64,000 nt of DNA from Anisodus tanguticus (lineage: Eukaryota; Streptophyta; Magnoliopsida; Solanales; Solanaceae), in assembly GCA_034509755.1 (NCBI GenBank), contig CM067549.1, positions 34,058,001 to 34,122,000 on the forward strand. Reading direction: 5' to 3'. The first letter of the stretch is position 1. Each line of letters begins with the position of its first letter. Made by a program: the position numbers and the translations under genes. Under the pieces are notes generated by a model. That model worked only from the letters and a program-made list of their open reading frames with translations, ran no database searches and was not told the DNA's origin. This document shows positions 32,401 to 39,395 of this stretch, piece by piece.

Positions 32401-35185
32401 TGCCCTTCAAAGAATCAATCAATATGATTAATATGATAAAATGGGGAACATACCGAATGTGTGACATCTGTCAAACTGCAAAATGGAAACTCACCATGCC
32501 TTCTTTCCATTTTATTGTTGTAGCAGAAATCTTTGTCGGGCCATCTTCAAGGAAGGTATAGGTCTTTGAGAGCTTTATATTTTCAAAATAAGGATTTGCA
32601 TTGAAGTTCTGTTAAAAATGAGGAGGTGATCATCATTCTGAATTTCCAAAAAAAGCAACATACATCAATGTACATTAATTCCATGTGGGGGGAAACTTAC
32701 AAAGGTGATCGAGTAGCCCGACTTCACATCTTTAGATTCTTCAACTTCAATAGAACTTAGAAACTTGAAGATCTAGCACGGGATAAGGCAGTTACATTTT
32801 GAGATGCAGAACTCAAGAAGCATATAAAGGATAAGTCAAAATTTATTATAGATTTATAGTAGAGAACCTCGTTGCTAATACAGCATTGACTTGTCAAAAA
32901 TAATAAAATTTACAGCATTGACAAAACTTGGCCAAAAATAGCAGTAGAGTTGGTCATAATCTAGAATATAGTTTATAACCAACAAATTAGAACCAAACCT
33001 TTTGGTCTTCTTCAGTTAGAAGTTCACCTAGGACAGGATGACTCAAAAACTGCAAGTAATGAAACAAGTCAATTAAATGAGAAGCAATTCAGAATTTCAG
33101 TAACATAGAGATAAGGAAGTATCAGGATAAGATCACTAACAGCAGTCAACCAAAAGTCCGGAATAGCTTTAATGATGTTGTTTCGCTTATCATAGACAGG
33201 CTTGCGGATCACATTGTACTTCTGTTCCACTTCCAATACTTTATCACTTGCTTCTTCATTGATCTGATAGCAAAATTAAAATTCTCATTGGTTAACATGT
33301 AAGACAAACTATTAAGCAACAAAACAAATCTAGCAATCAACTCTAAGTTAAATATTTTTCTTTTTTTTGTTTCACCTAAATTAGAATATACCCTGATAGC
33401 TAGCTTTTGTTGCGACTTGTGAGCACACTAGCAAAAGCTCGAATATAAACACTCCCCGTGTGTATAGAGATGCTTCCTTACACCTAGAGAATATAAATTA
33501 AGGTTTCCCCTTCATTGAAATGGAACATGTATCCTTGAACTAATATTAGGCAAGTTGGCCGAGGCATAGGAAAATTATGGATAAAGAGGGCTTGCATCAA
33601 TCAGAGTATCTGCATCTATTCCAACTGTTGTTATCAGTTTTCACAATTACACATACTAAGTGATGTTATCATTATGCACATACAGAGAGCATCCATATGA
33701 TGGAAAAGGTCCCTTATGGTTCTAAAGGACAGATTCTTCAAAATTCGGAGATAACCATAATGTCTAAGTTCAGTAAAAAAGAAATTGCAGAAGCCTTATA
33801 GGTGATATATAAAAACAAAAAGACTTGAGAATTCAATGGAAAGAGAAGCATAACAAAATGCCAAACAGCTCATATTCTTGTACCACTTGTGGAATCGAAT
33901 TATATACTATAGATTCTACCACATACATGCAAAGAATAAAAGGTTAGGAGCCATGGCTCTTGGCTATTATACACATCTTTTCATGGTCATCTTGCTTATA
34001 TAGGAAGATTTAATGGTGCTACCAATATAGAAATTGTCTTAGTTCTCTGAGTTCTTTTCACCGTTTTGGTTTTAAACTGGTTTTGATATAAGAAGTACGC
34101 ACCAACACTGTTATGCAAATTGAACTTTAAAGGAGGAAAACAGGTTACTAGATTATTCCTCCGATGAGTTCTCCTAAATCTTGTAATGTCAAACAACAAC
34201 TTAACTCAAAAGGAACAAAAAACAGAAATGTGAATTGGCACCCACAGATGCAAACCACTTGTTATTCTCATCAAACTTAGAAGCCAAATTTTGGCCTTTC
34301 TTTCACCACGGAGATAAAGACAGGGATCACTTATCATGTGAAAGGTGCTAAAATTAGGAACTAAAACATAGGACAACCTCATAACATATCCAAAACATGA
34401 CAAAAGGAAAAAAAACATGCCCCAAATCACAAAAATTTAATGAAGACGATCCTTTTTTTCTCTATGACAATTAAATGATGACGATCTTTACATGCTGTAA
34501 CTTGGATATAATCTTGCCAACCTAAACTACAAATTTATTCCCTTAAGTAGCTTATCTAGTATGTGTTGTTTGCATCGAAGAAAAATATATATAAACAAGG
34601 TTGCACTCACTGTGAATTCAAGCTTAACATTCACCATTAGTTCAACAAAAAGGTGACACTTCCCGTCCACAAGTGGAAGCCACAAAGTCGTATTATGAGG
34701 AAGCAAATATTGTAAATATTAAATCTTCCCAGATTTAAAAATGTCCAGACAAGGGAGGAAATCTTAGTGCTAATATAACAATACAAGCAAAGAAATAAAT
34801 TACATATGGCTGCAACATCTGCTTCACAAAAGCATAATTGGAGACTATTTAGAAGCTACTGGAACCAAATTCTCTACTAGAAACAATAAAGGTACTATTT
34901 TTCTTATGGGAGGTGAAGCAGCTCGGCATACATGGGCAGACTTAACACTATCTATCCACTGACTCAAAAACTAGTAGAAAGTACTAGATGCAGTATACCC
35001 CGCAAATATAAACAATTGTGGCAGTATGTTTTTACCTCAAAAGAAAAAGAAAATTTGGAAAAGAAAGGGATTACCTTCTCAAGCTCGTCTTGTATTTCTT
35101 GCAATTTTTCAATGGAGAAAACAAGCTCACCATCAATGTTGCTTTCTTCATCCACTTTTTGCTTCTTCCCTTTGTCTGCACCCAT
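20332..35185 (-). CDS. NRP1: NAP1-related protein / SET-type histone chaperone (intact, 10 exons)
   Basis: Ten exons with GT-AG introns and matching phases give 762 bp (253 codons plus TGA): 35075-35185, 33141-33263, 32999-33049, 32701-32772, 32495-32608, 32343-32404, 31748-31814, 31517-31573, 31380-31412, 20332-20403. The product opens MGADKGKKQKVDEES, then a long helix (GELVFSIEKLQEIQDELEK, EVEQKYNVIRKPVYDKR) that dimerises NAP proteins. The NAP earmuff domain follows (IPDFWLTAFLSHPVLGEL, KSGYSITF, ATTIKWKEGM, KRPHAEESFFTWF, LWPNPLTYFNN), then an acidic tail of about 35 residues (EEDFDGDE, EDDEEQDEEDEDGDEE). Family role: nuclear chaperone for H2A-H2B dimers in chromatin assembly, proliferation and recombination. 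No frameshift, stop or missing block is seen. This is the only host gene here that looks functional. The oddity is the 10,976-bp last intron full of transposons. NRP1 and NRP2 are close paralogues; the neighbouring OTP87 relic favours NRP1. Confidence 0.95.
20404..21329. other. NRP1 last intron, 3' part without recognisable element
   Basis: AT-rich intron DNA between exon 10 and the LINE fragment. No coding motif, repeat boundary or RNA gene was recognised. Confidence 0.5.
21330..21957 (+). mobile_element. L1-type LINE ORF2 C-terminal fragment
   Basis: Broken frames encode a typical plant LINE sequence after the reverse transcriptase: YGISVWKTIRNQWQEFW, RLFFWEDQWIG, GWNLNFRRALNDWKIE, LRWKLNRKGLFSVKSFYWHL, WKEVWRVKIPMKVFLVL and ERLQRRGFQICSRCLLCG (zinc-binding zf-RVT motif). 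At least two frameshifts separate these blocks. No 3' poly(A) or target duplication is seen. It is an orphan fragment antisense within the NRP1 intron. Confidence 0.85.
22140..22985. mobile_element. MITE-like non-autonomous DNA element with CCA-rich core
   Basis: Both flanks of a CCA-rich block carry short repeated motifs of the type ATTCAGATCT and TTTAGAC (22190-22330 and 22870-22970), with TTAAGTG / CACTTAA-like words in inverted relation. The sequence CACTTAATGGGTCT next to AATGATTAAAATCT resembles a MITE family I have met in eudicot genomes (from memory). Exact ends and TSD could not be fixed. Confidence 0.4.
22395..22750 (+). repeat. Degenerate CCA/ACC-rich microsatellite-like tract
   Basis: About 355 bp are dominated by ACC, CAC and ATC trinucleotides (words such as CTACCACCATCAATCACCAC repeat irregularly). 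There is strong strand asymmetry: C and A on this strand, almost no G. It is too irregular for a simple microsatellite and has no coding frame of note. Confidence 0.75.
22986..23253. other. Intron DNA between MITE-like element and copia relic
   Basis: Contains repeated words AACATTCAAAATATTC / CAACAATCAAAAT in a loosely periodic arrangement (23080-23245). No gene or boundary is recognised. Confidence 0.4.
23254..23588 (+). repeat. Copia C LTR (plus-sense copy)
   Basis: LTR-like sequence with TATATAAG (promoter-like) and a run ending ATCATTCAT, followed by TGGTATCAAATCAG, a plausible Met-tRNA primer-binding site. Related copies are at 25090-25430 (inverted) and 29966-30050 (partial, same sense). 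Boundaries are approximate. Confidence 0.6.
23640..24301 (-). pseudogene. Copia gag fragment, left arm of the inverted repeat
   Basis: The minus-strand frame 23885-24301 (MEAINNVMNEPKDDN..., AFDAWMKKDSTASITLL, KFKDHQKAMDLWSALKNRFGTC, LRSLTIKFDSCKKPPK, MRQMTNMIRELKDVGH) matches the UBN2-type gag of Tork/TNT-like copia elements. Its continuation to about 23640 holds basic sequence that pairs with the CCHC region of the right arm. Confidence 0.75.
24345..25080 (+). pseudogene. Copia gag fragment, right arm of the inverted repeat
   Basis: Plus-strand pieces parallel the left arm (WSALKNNRFGTCSTTRLRSL, IKFDS). A better preserved end follows at 24777-25076: SPTLKDVRRHLKLEWEQLKAG, then a Lys/Pro-rich linker and a zinc knuckle CCNCDKK-GH-C-V-K-D-C (CX2CX4HX4C), the last part frameshifted by an A run. 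Stops interrupt the middle. Confidence 0.8.
25090..25430 (-). repeat. Copia C LTR (inverted copy)
   Basis: The reverse complement reads TTATAAAAGCCCATTAGGG, AATAATTTCCTATA, ACACGAGAGATAGAACTCTC, matching the plus-sense LTR at 23254-23588. It closes the right arm of the inverted repeat. Confidence 0.65.
25462..28062 (+). pseudogene. Copia C pol relic (integrase, RT, RNase H)
   Basis: Successive broken blocks: LGHIDEQRMQRLAKQGLL (GAG-pre-integrase); VVHSDICGAMNVRAR (integrase, followed by an internal deletion that joins to a QQNGVAER-like remnant near 25710); a linker with a 30-bp tandem repeat (26281-26396); RT (KRYKARLVAKGYAQ, CRLLKSIYGLKQSSMQW, VYLDDILIVGDD); and RNase H (STMKAEYVALALAAQEVVWL, KYVSTKDMLADPLIKPLSRD). 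The C-terminus ends about 28062. It is heavily mutated and incapable of function. The type is Tork/TNT-like, distinct from copia A and B. Confidence 0.85.
26281..26396 (+). repeat. 30-bp tandem repeat in copia C pol linker
   Basis: TTCTTGATCCGAGTAGGAGC + AAGATAAATG is repeated almost perfectly about 3.7 times. In frame it encodes a ten-residue unit VLDPSRSKIN. It lies between the integrase and RT regions, where copia linkers are low in complexity. Confidence 0.9.
28185..29299 (+). mobile_element. 5'-truncated RTE-type non-LTR retrotransposon
   Basis: Contains the RTE reverse transcriptase C-terminal half: MYNGAKTRVMIVGGDS, FPVVMGLHQGSTLSPFLFAL, FADDIVL, CKFSAVTRYADVEVRLDSQV, RRGSFKYLEA, KVGVASVAKKMCEARLRWFG, GHVQRRD. 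The typical 3' tail has GGTAAGGTCTGCGTACACTC, CCCCAGACCCCACCT and TTGTTGTTGTTG. Frameshifts and a 144-bp tandem duplication break the frame. It is 5' truncated, as usual for target-primed insertions. No target duplication was found. It lies in the NRP1 intron, antisense to the gene. Confidence 0.9.
28322..28609 (+). repeat. 144-bp tandem duplication within RTE RT domain
   Basis: Two near-identical copies (28322-28465 and 28466-28609), each starting AAGTCACATTCAAGGGAATG, cover the FADD catalytic region. The copies differ at only a few bases, so the duplication is recent relative to the element's other decay. Confidence 0.95.
29300..29965. other. Intron DNA without recognisable feature
   Basis: Lies between the RTE tail and the copia LTR remnant. 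No coding motif or repeat boundary was recognised. Confidence 0.4.
29966..30050 (+). repeat. Copia C LTR fragment
   Basis: GTTGAAAATAAAGGTCCACC, then CATAAGTGGTGTTGTAAAAGCC, then TATTAGGGTAAATA closely matches the start of the LTR at 23254. It may be the remnant of the 3' LTR belonging to the pol relic at 25462-28062, separated from it by the RTE insertion. Confidence 0.65.
30051..31379. other. NRP1 last intron, 5' part; one weak MITE candidate
   Basis: No gene. A possible small MITE spans 30737-30972: TAGTGTTTGGTTAT at one end and the reverse complement TAGGAGTTTGGTCA at the other. A target duplication is not evident. The rest is AT-rich intron. Confidence 0.35.
31380..33263 (-). CDS. NRP1: NRP1 exons 2-9 (NAP domain block)
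   Basis: Eight exons are packed within 1.9 kb with small introns (90-528 bp): 2 (41 codons, INEEASDKVLE...), 3 (17, FLSHPVLGELLTEEDQK), 4 (24, IFKFLSSIEVEESK...), 5 (38, NFNANPYFENIKL...), 6 (20 codons plus 2 nt), 7 (1 nt plus 22 codons), 8 (19, VTEIIKDGLWPNPLTYFNN), 9 (11, EPDEEDFDGDE). Only intron 6 is in phase 2; all others are in phase 0. The compact block contrasts with the 1.8-kb first and 11-kb last introns. Confidence 0.94.
33264..35074 (-). other. NRP1 intron 1
   Basis: 1.8 kb of AT-rich sequence between the donor GTAATC after DELEK and the acceptor CTATCAG before INEEAS. No transposon ends or coding motifs recognised. Confidence 0.7.
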
Positions 35186-35224
35186 CTTATTCTCTACGGG
35201 AAAAAATGTTCTTTCTTGGAATGT

Positions 35225-35400
35225 TACTGCCTTAAAACCATAAACACGCCTAAACCCATGGGTTTATATGTGGTGAAATTGGAACAATGCACGTGTGACT
35301 TTGTCCGTGTGAGTAACAAAACACAACATTGGGTTAGGGTTTCTAGTGAGTTAAATACATACACATTCACGGAAAACAATAAATCAAAATTAACCGATAC
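35225..35400 (-). promoter_or_regulatory. NRP1 core promoter: TATA, G-box, telo-box
   Basis: Read on the minus strand upstream of ATG 35185: a TATA-like ATATAAAC (35262-35269) would place the start of transcription near 35235. A palindromic G-box CACGTG (35290-35295) lies about 21 bp further up. A telo-box AGAAACCCTAACCC (35331-35344) lies about 60 bp above the TATA. Telo-boxes are common in promoters of ribosomal and proliferation genes, which suits a chromatin-assembly factor. The motifs are seen directly; function is inferred. Confidence 0.6.
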
Positions 35401-35639
35401 GAAAGGACACGTAGGCTCACTGACAATCAAGAATATATTTTCATCATCTGAGTCAAAAAAGCTGCTCCTACAACTTATACTACCTTTTTTTTCAAATATT
35501 TGAAAGTTTAGGAATTATTATATTTTTGTTTGTTACGTAATTTCTATATATAAAATAAATATTAAAAAATTTAACATTTAAGTTAAAATGAAATTTCACA
35601 GAAAATGAATAATGAAATTGTATTGGGCAAAATTCGATG

Positions 35640-37500
35640 AGACCAAGTGGTCGAATCAGGTGCTGACACGTGGCGAGGGTCAAGTTCACGGTGTTGTCGG
35701 GACTCCGACTTATTTACTTTGGATATCATTTGATTGTCTCATTTTAGTTTAATCTTAACATTTTTTGCTTGTTATCTAGTTAATTTAATCATATATATTG
35801 ATCCATGTGTCTTCAACCACCTATACAAATTCAACTATACCATTTTACGGGTAAACAGTTTTGCGACCACCGTGGAGCTTGGACAATTGTGGTATGATTG
35901 TAACTCATTCTTTTACTAACTCGTTTAAGTCTCTCGCTCAAGAACACTTATTTCAAATATGGACGGTAACAACACCCAGATCCATACTGGTAATCTGAAT
36001 GGCGTTCCTCTCAGACCCCACCTGCCTACGGAGGAACACTCGACCACTGAGACTCAGCACGGGGACGGGGGAGAAATTCTTACTCAGGGAAACACTTGCG
36101 CCTAGTGAACAGCCAGAGAGCCAACCCCCATCAATGAACCCATAGAGGAAACAGTGTAGATCCTGAAAGCATAACAGAGGACGATTATGCATCATCTCCA
36201 GCGGTAGGACCAAGTCATGGCCGAGATTTAGCGAGTATTATCAAGGGATTCAAACAATCCCAATGAAAGAGTTGGAGCGTCCCAATAGCACTTACAGCCC
36301 CGGGGATTGCGAACGTAACCTCAAGGGTCAAAGCGTGGTCAGAAGATGTTTGGGCTGGAAGTTTTGTAGACGGTTCTGGAAATAAAAACACTCTGGCCAA
36401 CCCTTTCGGGGCTGAATTCATGAAATGCATAAAAGACATTAACGCAAAGATGGAGCAGAGCGCAAAAGAGTTTCATGTTTGTATGAATTAAATCCCGGGG
36501 GCACCATTAGTCCTTAAGGGACCAAATTCCAAAACATACATTAAATTAGCTTACAAACCTGAAGTCGCCCCAGAATTGATCTCGAAAAGATTTAAGATGC
36601 CTAACATTTCCAAGTATGATGAAACAATGGATCATTAGGAGCACATAACGGCTGTCAAGGGGAACGATTTGAGGCCAACCGAGATCGAGTTGGCGAGACA
36701 CTAGCAAAAGGAGTCTTGACCTAGTATTCTCTTTTACTCGAATACTCTATTGATTCTTTTGTTATGCTTGCAAATTTCTTCATTAAAGCACATATCGGAG
36801 CCCGGAAGGTGCAAACACGGAAATTAGATATCTTCTTGTATATATCACATGGTGATACCGAGTTACTCTGGGAGTTTGTGATAAGATTTCAGAAGGAAAG
36901 GATGTTGATGCCTGCGGTGCCAGATGAGTGGGTGGCTGAGGCCTTCACTAAAGGTCTCAACCCTTTGAGTTCGAATGCTTCGCGTAAACTCAAAAAGAAT
37001 TTGTTGAAGTTTCAAGAAACAACGTGGGCAGATGTGCATAACCGTTATGAGTCCAAAATTTAGATAGAGGATGACCAGGTGGGTCCTTCAACCGTTCGAA
37101 TTCGGAACCAGGAAAAATCAACTAGAGACATCGATCTTGACCGGAAGACTTTGAGGAATCGATTTCAACCCTACTCCCCATCCGAAAGGCTGGAGTTTTG
37201 GACGGATCATGGGCGGAAGAATTTAGGGCTACAGATCTTTAGAAAGGTCGGTTTGGACATGAAGAACTGATTGTAGCCGTAGTAGCTGAATTGGATCCTC
37301 TCCTAATGGTACAGAGTTTCCAAAGTTTTTAGAATACAGTTTTAATATCAACCCCATGCAACTGGGAATTTTCGTGAGAAACATCAAGGAGGAACGGTTC
37401 CCAAAACCCCTCCCGTCTAAGGGAGACTGGAGCTACGAATCAACCTGATCACTCACCTCGAATCTTCGAAATCAACATTCTTGACTCTGACAGTCCATGA
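35640..37500 (+). mobile_element. Tat-lineage Ty3/gypsy relic: LTR end, PBS and gag
   Basis: The stretch GTTTTGCGACCACCGTGGAGC at about 35860 resembles the degenerate TGGCGCCCACCGTGGGGC primer-binding region of Tat-type gypsy elements. A leader and gag follow. Conserved gag blocks, in shifting frames: KRFKMPNISKYDETMD, STIDSFVMLANFFIKAHIGA with ARKVQTRKLDIF, ELLWEFVIRFQKERMLMPAVP, DEWVAEAFTKGLNPLSS, TTWADVHNRYESKI. Stops and frameshifts abound. There is no protease or pol. The gag end is interrupted by the hAT element at 37509. Confidence 0.82.
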
Positions 37501-37508
37501 GTTCTACT

Positions 37509-38321
37509 TAGAGATGGCAATGGATCTTGGACCCGGTGGATCCAGATCCGTTTTATAGGATATGGATCTTTAACATTCGGACCCGACGGATCCGGATCGG
37601 ACCCGGATCCATTTCTGATGGATCGGATATGGATCTGGATCTTGTATTTGAGATCCATATCCGATCCAGATCCGACCCGTGGATCCATTTTTTATTAAAT
37701 ATATTCATAACCTAGAATGTAATTTTATAAGTATTTTCTTAAAATTGCTAAGCACATCCTTGCAAGTTTAATTCTCAAAACAAGTTTAATTTATCCCCGC
37801 GTTAACTCAAAAACCCAAAAATAAAGAGGTAACTTCGATAATAAAATTAATGTTATATTAGTGAATGACTAACATCTCTATAGACAAGTAGTTAAAATTA
37901 TATTCACTTCATTTGTGAAGATTTCAAGCACATGCAAGTTCTGCATTGTGAAAATACTAGTCAGCATTTTTCACAACTATTGTCATTGTCCAACATTTTC
38001 AATTAATAGATCACAATCAAAACGAGACAACGAACAAAATATCTCATATGAATATTTCAAAATTGAAACACAGTAAATTGTTAGCTAAGTAAAAATCGTT
38101 TGTCAGTTTTAAAAAAAATCTTAGCAAGGTTACATTCTTAGCAAGGCACATTTTTTTACATGTGGATCCAGATCCGATCCGTGGACCCGGTGGATCCGGA
38201 TTTGGATCTGATTTTTATGGACCCGACGGATCTGAATCTGGATCTAGATTCAGGTATAAAAAACGGATCTGGATCTGGATCTAGTAGGATCCGGTCCAGA
38301 TCCGATCCGTTGCCATCCCTA
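37509..38321. mobile_element. Non-autonomous hAT element with perfect 8-bp TSD
   Basis: Ends TAGAGATGGCAATGG (left) and, as reverse complement, TAGGGATGGCAACGG (right). It is flanked by the exact 8-bp duplication GTTCTACT (37501-37508 and 38322-38329). Subterminal regions are dense in GGATCC/GGATCT words. The 813-bp element has no transposase. It inserted into the Tat-like gypsy gag relic, so it is younger than that relic. Confidence 0.93.
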
Positions 38322-38329
38322 GTTCTACT

Positions 38330-38527
38330 TGAACTCATATCTAGGTTTGTACCAAAAATAGTGTACAAAATCACATGTACTTAACAAATGCTTAAATAAG
38401 TTAAAACATGCTTATAAAATAATTTAACAAGCATATAAGCATACCTAATCACCATTTTAAAAAGAAAGTGTAAAGAAATAGACATTCATTTGTTGCAATG
38501 TATAAAAATGTTTTCATTGATGTCAGG
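38330..38527. other. Spacer between two hAT elements
   Basis: About 200 bp of AT-rich DNA continuing the gypsy relic's flank; nothing recognised. Confidence 0.4.
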
Positions 38528-39388
38528 TACAACCGTCAAAATGGGTTGGGCCTTGAGGCCAGCCCAACCCGGCCCGCTATTGAAGTAGGGTTGGGTTAAA
38601 ATTTTGTAAACCCATTTAAACACGAGGCTTATAAGCCCAGCCCAGTTACCCGTGACCCTTGAGACTTGATTAAGGTTGGGCCGAGGCCGGTCCATGGGCC
38701 AAAAAGCTATTTAATTTAAATTATTAATTCAAAATAAAATTATGCAAAAGAAGTAAAAGCTAGGAATAGTGATTACCGAATAAATCTTAGTATCTTACAC
38801 AATACTTTACTCATTTAGAGTTAAATTACTAATATAATTTCTAATCATCAAGTATAAAAGTTGCATCCATAAGATGTCCAAATACTTGTTGCTACTCAAA
38901 ATTGATTGCACGACTTTACCCAAATTTAAGTGGTAATATTTTAAGTAAGTTTAATATTATTAATTTTTGAAATATAATTATTTTATAATGTTTAACTAAT
39001 TAAATTTGCATATGAATGTAGACAAAGATGAAGATGTTAGTTAAGACAATTTATCACAAATAGATTCAACCGCGATTGACAATATTTGGTGTTGAATATG
39101 CTATAAGTTATCGTAGAATTATGTACTTTCATGTAATCATATGTTAGAAATGTTAACAAATTGTCATACATTTATATTTGAACTTAGGTCGAAAAGAGAT
39201 TTTCTTATAAAAAATTGAAAATTATGAAGGGCTAGCCCGCCTCAATCCGCGTCCCTTCTAGGGATGGGGTTGGGCTAGCCATTGAATATCCTTTCAAATG
39301 AAGGGTCAGTCCGTCCTAGCCCATCAAATTCCTTGACCCGCAAGACTTGTGATGGATTGGGCCAGGCTAGCCCGTTTTGACATCTCTA
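38528..39388. mobile_element. Second hAT-like non-autonomous element
   Basis: Left end TACAACCGTCAAAATGGGTTGGGCC; right end, as reverse complement, TAGAGATGTCAAAACGGGCTAGCC. The match is good from GTCAAAA onward. Subterminal regions are rich in GGCCCAGCC/TTGGGC words and the interior is AT-rich. No clean 8-bp duplication is visible (left ATGTCAGG, right TTCAAAAA). No coding sequence. Confidence 0.7.
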
Positions 39389-39395
39389 TTCAAAA

